Part shown: positions 32,727 to 43,790 of the stretch, piece after piece | Layout of the letters: every line of letters begins with the position of its first letter | How positions within the stretch are numbered: position 1 is the stretch's first letter | Assembly: GCA_015680685.1 (NCBI GenBank) | Contig: MNCI01034697.1 | Span: 1,500,516 to 1,564,515 of the forward strand | Origin: Gnetum montanum | Taxonomy: Eukaryota > Streptophyta > Gnetopsida > Gnetales > Gnetaceae | DNA: 64,000 bases | Direction of reading: 5' to 3' | The notes under the pieces: model-generated | Database searches by the model: none | Told to the model about the DNA's origin: nothing | What the model saw: the letters and a program-made list of their open reading frames with translations, nothing else | Position numbers and translations under genes: made by a program

Positions 32727-33920
32727 GATGTCGTACGAAAACGTTCCCATCAATATGCATTAATAGGAGACACCTTGTGTCATAAATCCTATGAAGGAAG
32801 TTTGTTAATGTGCGTCAGTAGCATTGATGGTCAAATGATTGTGGAACAAATCCATGAAGGACTTTGTGGAACAAATCCATGAAGGACTTTGTGGAGGGCA
32901 CATAGCACCTAAAGCAATGACAATGAAGATTAGATGTTTAGGCTATTATTGGCCACACATGGAATACGATTGCATCTCCAAGGTTAGAACATGTGACATC
33001 TGCGAAAATCATGGTAATCTAGTACATGTGCCACCTAACAAACTGCATATAGCACAAATCACATGGCCATTCCAAAAATGGGGTTTAGACTTAATTGGAT
33101 TGATAACACCATTTTGCTTTGCGGGACATAGCTTTATCATCACTGCAACTGAATATTTCACAAAATGGATAGAAGCTATTCCCCTTAGGAAGACCACCTC
33201 AAAACACATTTGCACTTTCATAATGGAAAATATTATGACTCACTTTGGTATTCTGATGACCATCGTTACTGACAATGGACCACAATTCAGCAGTATAGAT
33301 ACCAAAAGCTTTTATGAAAGTCTGGGCATTAAACATGCATTTTCATCACCTTACTACCCATAGAGCAACGATCAAGCAGAGGCTACAAACAAAAATGTCA
33401 TCATGGTGCTAAAAAAGATGCTAAATCAGAGCAAGAACCGATGGCATGTATAATTAGTCTACGCATTATGGACTTACAGAATGACACATCGAACATCCAT
33501 AGGTAAAACTCCATATAGTCTAGTGTATGGATCTGAAGCTGTTTTACCTTTAGAATTGCAGGTTTCCTCATTGCAGATAGCTCTCTCCAGCCTTCTTGAT
33601 GAAAGTCAAAACAATGAATTACGCATTGCCAACCTCGATTCGGTAGAGGAGGAACCTGTACGAATGCTTGATCAAATTGAATGGTACCAAAAATAACAGA
33701 GGCAAAGGCACAAGAAAAATCTCCATAAACACCCAATCAAAGAAGGAGATCTAGTCCTTAAGGCCGCCCAAGAACATTCAGATAAATTCTTAACCAACTG
33801 GGAGGGGCCTTACTTAGTCACCAAGGTATACAACAATGGAGCATTCAAACTTGCTGACATGGACGGAAATGAGTTCACCAATCCTACAAACCACTTGTAC
33901 TTAAAAGGGTACTATGTCTG
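32727..33920 (+). pseudogene. Tat-like integrase
   Basis: Zinc-binding HHCC: EQIHEGLCGGHIA (H-H), then VRTCDICENHG (C-C), about 32845-33015. The catalytic core has D at WGLDLIG (GAC 33088-33090), D at TDNGPQF (33271-33273) and E at 33379-33381, an intact DD35E spacing. After a Gln-to-stop change (TAG 33361) the C-terminal part continues (ALWTYRMTHRTSIGKTPYSLVYG, EAVLPLE, then NWEGPYLVTKVYNNGAFKLAD). No chromodomain follows, and the frame ends at TGA 33919. A 25-bp tandem duplication (about 32842-32891) shifts the frame by one at the start; the rest is frame-coherent with three C-to-T-type stops. Confidence 0.9.
32842..32891 (+). repeat. 25-bp tandem duplication causing a frameshift
   Basis: GGAACAAATCCATGAAGGAC plus TTTGT occurs twice in a row at the integrase zinc-finger start. 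Because 25 is not a multiple of three, the copies explain the frame change between the aRNH and integrase reading frames. Confidence 0.95.
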
Positions 33921-33936
33921 ACAAACTTGAGATACA

Positions 33937-34284
33937 TCATAGGCCTGACATCATGACTTAAAACTAATACCACAGAATAGTCTTGGCATCATGACTTAAA
34001 ATTGATACCACAAAGTAGTCCTGGCATCATGAGTTAAAACTGATACCACAGAGTAGTCCTGGCATCAAGACTTAAAACTGATACCATAGAGTAGTCCTAA
34101 CATCATGACTTAAAATTGATACCACAGAATAGGCCTGACATTATGACTTAAAACTGATACCACAGAATAGTCCTGGCATCATGACTTAAAATTGATACCA
34201 CAGAGTAGTCCTAGCATCATGACTTAAAACTGATACCATAGAGTAGTCCTAGCATCATGACTTAAAATTGATACCATAGAGCTC
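33937..34284 (+). repeat. Nine tandem 38-bp units after integrase
   Basis: Units of CATGACTTAAAACTGATACC plus ACAGAGTAGTCCTGG(C)AT repeat nine times with point differences, immediately after the integrase stop. Tandem arrays in the 3' untranslated region are a recurrent feature of Tat/Ogre elements. Confidence 0.95.
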
Positions 34285-35695
34285 TGTCCGGTATGACACT
34301 AAACTACTACATCTGTCTGCCATGACATGAAACTAGCATCCATACTCCACTAAGACTATAAACTAGTTTGCCTCTTCATAATCCGCTATGACTATAAACT
34401 AGCAATGCACTGTCCGCTACGATGCGAAACTGGCACCGTCCAAGGGGTTATGATGTGAAACTAATCCACAACAGTCCGCTAAGACTATTTACTGGTGACA
34501 TCATCAATGACCAGGAAAAACTTGAAAAGATCTGTTGTTGTAGTTGGTTGTTCTTATTCCACAAAGACTTGCTGCATGATTTGTCTCATGGATACTAATG
34601 AAGCTGATGTTGTTCATAATTTTGTCTATGTTGAAAATTTTTGTTCATGATTTTGTGGCTCCATCACCTTATTTAAAGTGCTTAGCTGACCATTTCATTT
34701 GTGTTTTTCTTGTCTTTTTGGAGTTGTGTTTGCAGGATGACACTCTTGAGGTGTTCATACATGGATGCACTTCATCGTGATGATAAGGTATCGCATTCTT
34801 CCTGATGCACGTAACTGGGTTAATCAATCCATTCATAAGTATATTCCCGACTCCCGATGCATCCCCTATTTCCCAATCATGCTCCCCTTAACCTATGTAA
34901 TTATATCCCCTTAATACATTCTGCTCACCTCAAAACTCTTGATACACTGTTGCACACTGTAGCTCTCTGAGCAGTTGCGACACAAAACACAATACACAGT
35001 ACATGATGCAAAATGCAAGTGCTCATACACAAGCATCACACAAAAAGCAAGCTCTTTCAAAAAGACTGAAAAAAAAGAAAAATAAAAGAAAAAGAAAGAC
35101 AAAGAAAAGAAAAAGAAAAGAAAAGAAGAAACAAAAAAAGGTCAAAGAGAAAATTGCACAAAAAAGGTCTTCATGACCTCATTTACATCATAAAAAAACA
35201 CTATTGGCTATTCTCATACAAGCCCCAGGCAAGAAGGAAATTGTCTTGAAAAACAATTACACTTGTGTCTCAAAGAGACCATGTTGCACACCATCGCATG
35301 ACTTTGGCTATTTACAATGGGCCCTATGAACACTCTAGAAGAGTCCCATTTCTCCAAAGAATGCACCTTCCTACGTCTTGGCTCTGAGTCTACTGAACAC
35401 TGGCTATGGACAAAGATCAAAGATATAAATGGTTCATAAGAGAGCATTCCTCTCCCACAAATCTTGGCAGTAGTTATCACCCTTAACCAACTCTTGGCTT
35501 TCCCTGGTTTCAACCAATCCCCTCCCCTTGCATCCCAAACTACATTTTCTTGATCCTATGTATTATTGGACACGATGTGATGACATCCAACGAGCTGATG
35601 GATAATGTTTGGTACTTGATTGTTCATGGTGTTTTGCACTTCTTTGTCGATGCCTCTCAGGTAGATTCCTCTAGATGTCAACAAAGAGGGACCAA
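34285..35695 (+). other. 3' untranslated region of the Tat-like element
   Basis: It continues with looser motif repeats (ATGACTATAAACTAGCA type, 34285-34490). There follow unassigned sequence, an A/G-only tract (about 35066-35146, AAAAGAAAAGAAAAG type) and the pre-LTR segment AACAAAGAGGGACCAA (35680-35695), a plausible polypurine tract. No gene is supported. Confidence 0.6.
35066..35146 (+). repeat. A/G-rich polypurine stretch
   Basis: About 80 bases made almost only of A and G in GAAAAGAAAAG patterns. It lies 550 bp before the 3' LTR, so it is not the primary plus-strand primer, but it could be an internal one. Confidence 0.75.
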
Positions 35696-37126
35696 TGAAA
35701 CACCACTAATTTCGGCCTAGTAGTTTAAATTGAAAATGACTCAAACCCTTTCAAGCATTTAGAAGGAAAAATTTGACAAAGGCAGGGAGCTCACCCCCAA
35801 CTTGCCCAAGTTGGCTTACTCACACTATCAAGCTAGCTTGCCCTCAACATCAGCAACTCCCAGAAAATTTCAGAAAATGGTAGAAAATTCTCAGCATCAG
35901 CAACTTCTAGAAAATTTCAAAAATTTCCAAAAAATTCTCAGCATCAGAAAACTCCAAAAAATTCTCAATACCAACAACTCCCAGAAAATTCTAGAAAATG
36001 GTAAAAAATTCTTAACATTAGCAATTCCCAGAAAATTTTAGAAAATTCCAAAAAATTCTCAGCATTAGGAAATTCCAAAAAATTCTCAGCACCAACAACT
36101 CCCAGAAAATTCTCAGCACCAACAACTCTTAGAAAATTCCAGAAAACTTAGGGACAAAGAAGTTTGAAGCAAGATGGGTCGAATTTCCCTTGTACATTTC
36201 ATTGTAAATCTTTATTTGTGGGATACTCAGGCCCTCATGGTCTAAATTAAATGTACTTTCATGGGCTTGAATAACCGATAAATTGTAAAATGTGATGTAC
36301 TTGGTCAAGAACATAGCTTGCCGACACACATCCAACTCGTGCAGAACTGTCCGACACACATCCAGTTCTCACCAACATGCATCCAACCCGAGCACAACTG
36401 TCCATTAGACACATGTCACTAGATTTGCTTTCCTCTCATCTCCCAGCCATTGATTTCATTCTTGAATTCCATGCTTGAGCCTGACCCAACCCTAGAAATA
36501 CCCTATTAATTCACATAAATTGGGGTTGACAATTGGAGACATTGGCAATTCTAAGAAAGTACAGAACCTACAATCTTTGGGCACTCGGCACACCTGATTG
36601 TTGGCATCCAAGCATTTCTCACATTCATCACATCATCACGTTACATCACCCTGGTGTTAGGCATTCAACTTACCATCTACACGCAGCTATGCTTTGACCG
36701 GTGCACATCTTTTCTAAGTGATACATTATTTTCGTTTTGCCAACCAAACATTATTTCCATTTTCTGTTTTATGTTTAGTTTACATTTCTACTTACATTCA
36801 ATTTACGTTTAGTTTACACATTCAGTTTAGTTTATGTCTTGTTTATGCCTTACATTTACATTTACGTCTTACATCTCACGGCTCATGTTTACATTTTACG
36901 CGCATTTACACGTTTTAAGACATCGTTTATGATAACCCCAGCACTAGTTGTAGCTTATGCTTGAGGAAGTCATTGGTTGATTTGCGTGCAGACCATCCAA
37001 GGTACTCTACCTTCATTTACTTTTCTAGCTTGCCCTCGGGCTAAGGTAGGGTTAGCTGTGTCTGCCCAATGATCTCTCGTTGTCTATTTCTTTTCCAGCC
37101 TTACATTGACGATTTAGGTTAGTACA
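35696..37126 (+). repeat. 3' LTR of the nested Tat-like element (1431 bp)
   Basis: Starts TGAAACACCACTAATTTCGG and ends GGTTAGTACA, followed by the duplicated TACCC. It matches 22879-24300 throughout, with the minisatellite at 35845-36150 and a damaged TATA box (TAGAAATA). Confidence 0.93.
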
Positions 37127-37131
37127 TACCC

Positions 37132-37885
37132 CATTGCTGATAGCGAATGGGATAGCCCCTTAGGTATTGTGCCTAAAAAGGAAGGCAAATGAAGGGTGTG
37201 CATAGATTTCAAGCTACTAAATATGGTAACATTTAAAGATCACTTTTCATTGCCATTTTTTGTCCAAGTCTTAGACACCATCGTAGGGCATCACTATTAT
37301 AGTTTTTTGGATGAATATAGCGAATATAACCAAATAGAAATAGCCCTAGAAGACCAATCCAAGACTATGTTTACCAGTATTTGGGGAACGTTTGCATACA
37401 AACAGATGCTGTTTGGCTTATGCAATCCCCTTGCAACATTTCAACGACTAGTTCTAAGCATATTCCAACAACAGATAGGGAATGGCGTGGAGGTCTTTAT
37501 GGATGACTTCTTTACTTATGGAGAAAACTTTGATCAAGCCTTGGACTCGTTAGAGTAAGTGTTAAAAAGATGTGTAGAAACCAATTTGAGGCTCAACTAG
37601 CAAAAATGCCATTTGATGGTCCAAGAAGGTGTAGTACTAGGGCACAAAATCTCACATGCAAGGATAGAGGTAGACCTTGAGAAAATCAAAATTATCCAAA
37701 GAATTACCCGTCAATTGAAAACTATCAAAGATATTCGATCATTCCTTGGACATACTGGCTACTATAGGAGATTTATTGAGAACTTTTCAAAGGTTGCCAA
37801 ACCATTGGTGGAATTAATGAAAAAGGACATACCTTTTTTGTGGACCAGGGAATGTGAATTAGCTTTCCAAAATCTGAAATAGAAG
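37132..37885 (+). pseudogene. Athila-like RT, C-terminal part (after the nested insertion)
   Basis: Resumes with IADSEWDSPLGIVPKKEGK, then CIDFKLLNMVTFKDHFSLPF, YSEYNQIEIALEDQSKTMFT, a WGTFAYKQMLFGLCNPLATFQ block, catalytic FMDD at 37496-37507, ETNLRLN and MVQEGVVLGHKIS, and finally SFLGHTGYYRRFIENFSKVA. The fit to Athila RT is very good. Stops occur at about 37140-37195 (TGA before RVCIDF, probably a CGA or TGG change) and 37556. The frame then enters RNase H with an internal deletion. Confidence 0.92.
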
Positions 37886-38237
37886 CTAGTAGAAACTATG
37901 CTTTAGGAGCTGTACTTACATAGTTAGATGATCACAAGCATCCTTATTACATCCACTGTGCAAGTAGAAGTATCATTGGTGCACAACTTAACTACACTAC
38001 CACAGAGAAACAATTAATGGTTTTAGTGTTTGCATTAGAAAAGTTTAGACACTATGTATTTGGATATAAAGTATATATACATACATATCATAGTGCAATT
38101 TGGTTCCTCATGAATAAGCCAATGGTAAGCCCTCGTATGATACAATGGCTTGTAATTTTACAAGAGTTTGATTTAACGATGATCGATCGCAAGGGCACCA
38201 AGAATGTAGTTGTTGATCATTTATCTCAGTTGTGATG
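37886..38237 (+). pseudogene. Athila-like RNase H with catalytic segment deleted
   Basis: Reads KLVETM at about 37885-37900 and then jumps to YALGAVLT-LDDHKHPYYIHCASRSIIGAQLNYTTTEKQ. In the third Athila-like copy (57340-57420) about 22 residues lie between, including the catalytic MTDASN. Here they are missing, and the junction shifts the frame. The remainder (FRHYVFGYKVYIHTYHSAIWFLMNKP, IDRKGTKNVVVDHLSQL) is intact to TGA at 38233-38235. Confidence 0.85.
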
Positions 38238-39560
38238 GGATAATAAATAGGATGAGTATCCAACTTCTGATCATTTCCTTAATGAATTCCTCTTTGCTGG
38301 TGTAGTGAATAATCAATCATCCATGGAGACAAACTGGTACAGTAGCATTCTTACCTATCTCCTCACCCAACAAACACCACAAGAGTTAAAGCTTAAGAAG
38401 AAACAATAGTTTCTTCACTGAGCCAAGTACTTTATGAAGATCAATGGGCAACTTTACAAAGTGTGTCCTGATGGCTTGGTTCAATGGTGTGTTCCTAATA
38501 TAGATAAACTACGAGTTCTTCAAGATGCTCATGAGGGTCCTTGTGGGGGTCATTATGCTGGGAGACAAACGACCATCAAAATCTTGCTTGTAGGATATTA
38601 TTGGCCTACATTATTTTGGGATGCCCATCATTTCATCCAATCTTGTGAGTGCTATCAACGTGATGGGGGAATAACTGCTAGAATGGAGGGCTCACAATAA
38701 TGGATTCAACTATTAGAACCCTTTGACATTTGGGGAATTAATTTTATGGGGCCGATTATACCAATGTCCAATGAAAAAGCTTATATTATTATTGCCATTG
38801 ATTACCTAACAAAATGGGCCAAAGAAGCTATTGTTAAAGATTGGACATCATCTATAGCTACACGATTTGTTCAACAACAAATCATAAATAGGTTTGGTGT
38901 GCCACATCCACTTATTTCAGATAATGATACACACTTCACAGGTGCAACTTTTCAGAAATTAATGCAATGCTTAGGGGTTGAGCATAAATTGACTACACCA
39001 TACCACCCCCAAGCAAATGGTCAAGTAGAAATCACCAATAGGGAGATTATAAAGATATTGAAAAGAACCATTAGCAAGTTTAGGCGAGAATGGAGCACTA
39101 AACTAAATGATGCTCTTTGGGCATACCGCTCCACATGGAAACTCCCTATAGGCTACTCTTCCTATGATTTAGTGTATGGTAAATTACCAATGCTTCCTAT
39201 TCAAATTAAGCTCCGTACACTATTCATAGCATGTGACCTCAACCTTGACCTTGATCTAGCACAAAAACAATGGTTAGTAACCCTTAACTTGCTAGATGAA
39301 AATTGATTAGCTAGCCTGTCATCTAACGAATTGCACAGGGCCTTTAATAAATAACATCATGACCTAAGAATTAGGAAAGTTAAATATCAACTAGGAGATA
39401 AGGTTCTCTACTGGAATCCCACACATGTGGCACAATGTACTAAATTTCAAACACTGTGGGAAGGACCTTATATTATTTATGCAACTTTTCCTTTAGGGGC
39501 CATGATAATATACAAACTTGAGAGCCCGGATAAGAAACTTTTGGTCAACAGGTAAAAAAC
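38238..39560 (+). pseudogene. Athila-like integrase
   Basis: Zinc-finger region GPCGGHYAGRQTT and HHFIQSCECYQRDGG (about 38535-38670). Core: WGINFMGPIIPMS with the first catalytic Asp changed to Asn (AAT 38740-38742); SDNDTHF holds the second Asp (38920-38922); QVEITNREI the Glu (39028-39030), a 35-residue spacing. Then ALWAYRSTWKLPIGYSSYDLVYGKLP and, after a stop at 39304, a C-terminal part ending near LESPDKKLLVNR. The lost Asp plus stops mean no activity. The 263-bp stretch before the zinc finger reads as the linker after RNase H. Confidence 0.9.
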
Positions 39561-41592
39561 CAAACCTTAGTACACATGCTACCTCTCTTGATGGACAACC
39601 CTGCTCACTATTTTGGATCTTCTCCTTCCAACATAGTTGTGGGGGAGATGGCCACCTATGCTAAGCATTCTAGGTCCTTAGTTTTTTTTGAATTTTTATT
39701 TTATAGATTTTTTGTTTTACACATTCTTTCAACTTTTTTTATTTTTGTTTTACACCATCGTTCATGTTTTTACTATTTCTTTGTTTACTTAATTTAGTTA
39801 TATTCATCATCTAATCAATGCTCATGATGGTGGATTGAATTATATCATATTGATTGCTAATGTTTGGTTTTTACCTTTGAATTATGATGCTGATATTTAA
39901 GGTATGGTTCTTTTGGTAAAACAAGCAATGAGTCCACGCTGTCCACTCATCCATACAACTCTATGGTCTCCTTTGGCTTGGAATTGTACAGTTCCCTTTT
40001 TCTAAGTAAACTTGTTAATGAATTGGTGGCTGGGTATTTTTCAAACCAAGGAAAGACTCAAAGAATGAAAAGGGTGTGACTTCAAGGGGATTCGATGCAT
40101 TGGTGCTGACCATTGTCCTGGGTGTTTGGATGCTTTTTCTTAGGTTTTCCACCATTTTCACATTGTTCAAATATCAGGAAGCTGAGTGAATAAAAATAAT
40201 TCTTTGCATGGTGTGGTTCTCATGCATAAACATCAAGAAAAAAAGAGAAAAAAGAGAAAAAGGTGAGAATTCAAAGCACACCCCTTAGACATAATAAAGC
40301 AACATGGGCTACAAGCATTGGTTATGGAACTGGAAAGACATGTTACCCATGCCTAAAGGATCCCTATAACTAAGGCCCTTTCTCGCTTCCTGCTTCTCCA
40401 TCTCGCTCTCCTCAGAATGGTGGTGACTCTTTGTGGAAGCATTCTTGTTGCTCCAAGTGGATGGATTGATCAAGTGTGTTGATGCGAGGTCACTGGATGT
40501 GGTTTGTTTGAGTTTGGATTTGGGATGAGTTCTACTTAGTCACATTAACCATAAAATACACAAGGGACTTTACACAACCCTGTTCTTGGGATTCCATTCC
40601 ATTCTCTCCATTCCATATTTCTTCCCTATTTTCCACCTTAGTGCTGGTTCTATCATTAGTCCATTTTTGGGTTGATGCATTGTTTTTCTTTGGTGAATTC
40701 TTATAGGTAAGTTTTTAACTCTTGCTTCCAAATGACATTCCTAGAGCCTATGGACTCTTTGGTTTGTGGGTTTGTCAGGGCGTAAAAGGCATGCGCCTGC
40801 TTTGGGGAGGACCCACTGGCATTCCTTTTCAGTGCAATTGTTAACTTCTTTTTCTTAAACATTTCCTACAATCAATCATATCTTATTTCATCCCCATCCA
40901 TGGCATCCTTTTTATTGGCGTTTCTGTTGTTATTTTTCCCATCTTTCTTGTTCCTCATATTTTTCCATCTTATACCTACTAGAGGTTCACTCTTAGTTGT
41001 GGGGGCCATGGCACAAATTTTTCAATTTTTTTCATTTTACTATTCACCTAACCTCTACACCTTAGGTAGTCACCAGTGATAAATCTTTGAACCAGTTTCT
41101 ACCATAACCACAACTCAGCTAATGCACCTCATATCAAGGCAAGGTATCAATTGCATTATGGTTTATCTATCCTTGCTCATTTATAATTATGTTGTGTGTG
41201 TAGATGGCGATCATACAAACAATGGACTGGGCTTGAAGAAAGCACTCAGGATGGACCGGAACTAGAGCATTTACGAAAGGAGCAAGTCCGGTGGTGTGGC
41301 TACGGATAAATAACGGAAGGTGCAATCTCAGCATTGGTGGAAACACGCTTCATCTTATTTCTCTTTCTTTCTCTTCAAACTACCAAATAAAGGCTTGGAT
41401 GTCATTTATGTATGAGTGTTCACCACAGTGGTCATGAACACTAATGTTGTAATATGCTTATTGATCTATTCACTAGGCACGTTGAGTCTGTCATCCCATT
41501 CTAGCATCAGTTGTCAATTAGTCAATAATCCCATACCTTCCCAGTATTTTGTAAGGAACTTGAGGACGAGTTTTCATTCAGTCGTGGGGGTA
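39561..41592 (+). other. 3' untranslated region of the split Athila-like element
   Basis: No coding domain. It aligns by phrases with the reverse complement of 11763-13800 (GGGGGAGATGGCCACCTATG; ATTCTCTCCATTCC; GGACAAACCCAC-like segments). A short T-rich array (39690-39760) corresponds to the expanded 16-bp array of the minus-strand copy. It ends AGTCGTGGGGGTA, the polypurine tract. Confidence 0.7.
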
Positions 41593-42591
41593 TGATGAGA
41601 GTGGTTACTTTAGTAGTTATTCTAGTTATTAGAGCAGTTACTCTAGTAGTTACTCTAATTACTTGAGTGGTTACTCTAGCTGTTACTCTAGCAGTTATTC
41701 TAATTATTAGAGTGGTTACTCTAGTGGTTACTTTAGCAATTATTCTAATTATTAGAGTGGTTACTCTAGCGGTTACTTTAGCAGTTATTCTAATTATTAG
41801 ATCAGTTACTCTAATTATTAGAATATTTTCTCCCAAGTCTATAAATACAGTGCCCAAACGCACAATTGGAAAAAGGTCTTTTAGTAGTCAAATAGCGAAA
41901 CTCTTGTAGTATTTTTGAAAGTTAGAGTATTTTTGAAGTGCCTGTAATAGGAGGTCTAAGTATGGATGGATCTTTATTCTAGCATTTTGTACCTGAGCAC
42001 ACCTTGTGTATGGCAATAAAGACGAGCTCTTTGATTCATCCTTGTAGCACTTGAGATTTTTTTATGCATTTCTTTTATTTTATTTTCTTATGCATTTATT
42101 TTATTTTATGCACTTTACATTTTCATTATTAGCACAATAATTCATTTTGATCAATTAAGAAAATCATTAAATTACATAAGCATGACCACTTCGAGCATGT
42201 GTGTAATGCTTGGTAACCCAGTAACGATTAGCATTTGGTAATAAAGCAGTGTTGCATTGGTTCAGAATGTGTACGATGAGTGGGAACGGATGTTGGTGTT
42301 TGGATTAGTTAGAACTTAGTTAAAGAGTAGTTAAGTTAAATTAGTCACTTAGTTACCTCTCTCCTTCCCTACAAGCATAGGACATAAAAACATAAAAACT
42401 ATAAAAATCATATGCCTCAAGCTTACTTAACCATACAATTATGACATACAGGTAAGCTTTGGAAGACAACGATCAACCAACCCATCCTTGTTTCACAAGG
42501 GTGCATAAGCACTTAGTCCTTGGAATTTGACCGGATCATGTGTGAAACACTTGTACTATGGTTGAGCGTAGGGGTAACTCACTGCTCATCA
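41593..42591 (+). repeat. 3' LTR of the split Athila-like element (999 bp)
   Basis: Begins TGATGAGAGTGGTTAC and ends GCTCATCA. The head array 41599-41830 matches 18095-18350. TATAAATA at 41840-41847 is intact, and CAATAAAGACGAGCTC (about 42012) is the polyadenylation-like signal. Confidence 0.92.
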
Positions 42592-42984
42592 CGTACTATG
42601 GTGTTAAACTAGTTATCTAGAATCTTATTTAAGTAGCTTATACCTAGATAACTTTCATGAAAACAATAAGATTGAGATCATTTCTAATCTGTTGGCACAT
42701 TTTGGCCATTTCATGGAACAGGTTGGTATGATAAAATCTACAAGTTAAAAAAAAAACAAAATATCTTTTCAAGCTTATCAAGAGAAATAACACAGCTGTA
42801 TCAGAGTGTAGGGTGGTATCCTTGGAATATCATAACAAGATGAAGAGTTTCCTAGCAAGTCCAAAAATCTTTGATGACATTTATTTCTTTTAACTATGGA
42901 TAGGTGTGACTTAGATTTTTAAATTACAACAATGTTATGTGATACTGTGAAAAAGACATTTGAAAACTAGAAAAACAACAACAG
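42592..42984. other. No gene recognised
   Basis: AT-rich, short frames only. The final 30 bases may be a decayed beginning of the Hsp70 copy. Confidence 0.4.
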
Positions 42985-43790
42985 GGCAACAGAATCACTC
43001 CCTCCATGGTTGCCTTTACTGCCACTGAACAGCTTGTGGGTCAAGCTGCCATGAATCAGTTTGCACGGAACCACCAAAATACTATCTTTGATGCCAAGAG
43101 AATTATTGGCAGATTCTTTTCAGACCCTAGTATTCAGACTGATAATGCCATTTGGTTATTTTCTGTAATTGCTAGCCCTGAGGGCAAGCCATTGATAGAG
43201 GTAAGTTTCAAGGATGAAAATAAATGATTTACTGTAGAGGAGATATCTTCCATGGTGCTGGCTAAAGTGAAGGAAATTGTTGAGAAGTTTTTAAAATGTG
43301 AGGTGGGTAAGGTTGTGATTACTGTGCCTATATACTTTGACAATGCTCAGAGACAAGCTACGAGGATGTAGGATTGATTGCTGGCTTTGAGGTCATGAAA
43401 TTGTTGAATGAGCTGACAGCAGCAGCAATTGCTTAGGATTTGGATAAGTGTTCTGAGAAGGAAGAGAGTGGGAGGAGGAACATTTGATGTTGCTATGCTT
43501 GAAATTAAGAAAACCGACATCACAGTGAAGGTGGTGAAAGGGGATACCCATCTGGGTGGCCAAGATCTTGATAATAGATTGGTTAATTACGTTGGTCAAG
43601 AATGCAAGAGAAAGCACAATCTTGATCCTTTTAGCAACTCCAAATCTTTGAGAAGGCTGAGACAGGATGTGAAAGAGCAAAGAGGGAGCTATCATTTGCA
43701 GTAGAGAGTGTTGTGGAAGTCGACGATGACTATTTCATCTCTCTTGGAAGAGCCAAATTTGAACATATAAGCATGAATCTCTTGCCCAAG
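42985..43790 (+). pseudogene. Hsp70 (DnaK-family chaperone) retropseudogene fragment
   Basis: Encodes a broken copy of the Hsp70 ATPase domain. [11 protein letters not shown] (about 42984-43016) and [17 protein letters not shown] (about 43075-43130) come first; then a stop after [20 protein letters not shown] and [16 protein letters not shown] (about 43230-43355); a frame change; NELTAAAIA with TAG for the Tyr codon; GGGTFDVAML; GDTHLGGQDLDNRLVNYV (about 43537-43590); and LRRLR followed by a one-base deletion and CERAKRELSFAVESVVEVDDDYF. Plant cytosolic Hsp70 genes commonly have an intron at the VFD|AK position; here the exons are joined with no intron, as expected for a reverse-transcribed copy. 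About the first 30 residues and everything after about residue 310 are missing. An internal deletion removes the residues before GGGTFD. Confidence 0.88.

Larger units (their letters stand above)
22879..37126 (+). mobile_element. Nested Tat/Ogre-like Ty3/gypsy element, 14.25 kb
   Basis: LTRs 22879-24300 and 35696-37126 flank the interior. TACCC at 22874-22878 and 37127-37131 is a perfect 5-bp duplication of host RT sequence. Gene order is gag, protease, a 2.4-kb spacer with an antisense two-exon gene, RT, RNase H, a second (archaeal-type) RNase H, integrase, then a 1.8-kb 3' region with a 38-bp tandem array. The second RNase H and the large size are hallmarks of the Tat lineage. Gag-protease keeps one reading frame over 3.5 kb, broken only by stop codons, so this is the best-preserved element in the window. 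By eye the first 100 bases of the LTRs differ at about nine positions. Confidence 0.92.
18089..42591 (+). mobile_element. Athila-like Ty3/gypsy element, split by a nested Tat-like element
   Basis: A 5' LTR (18089-19117) and 3' LTR (41593-42591) share the same body. The interior holds primer site, gag, protease, RT start, then the 14.2-kb insert 22879-37131 (including one TSD copy), then the rest of RT, RNase H, integrase, a long 3' region and polypurine tract. Without the insert the element is about 10.2 kb. RT phrases FMDDFFTYG, ETNLRLN, MVQEGVVLGHKIS and the integrase phrase ITNREIIKILKRTI are characteristic of the Athila lineage, and no chromodomain is seen. The flanking 5-mers (TGTAG at 18084-18088, CGTAC at 42592-42596) match at only three of five positions, so the target duplication is decayed or the ends are rearranged. 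Confidence 0.85.

Noticed and set aside
33937-34284. Regular 38-bp repeats considered as a CRISPR array
   Set aside because: Units are contiguous with no unique spacers, and the genome is eukaryotic; it is a tandem array in a retrotransposon 3' region.
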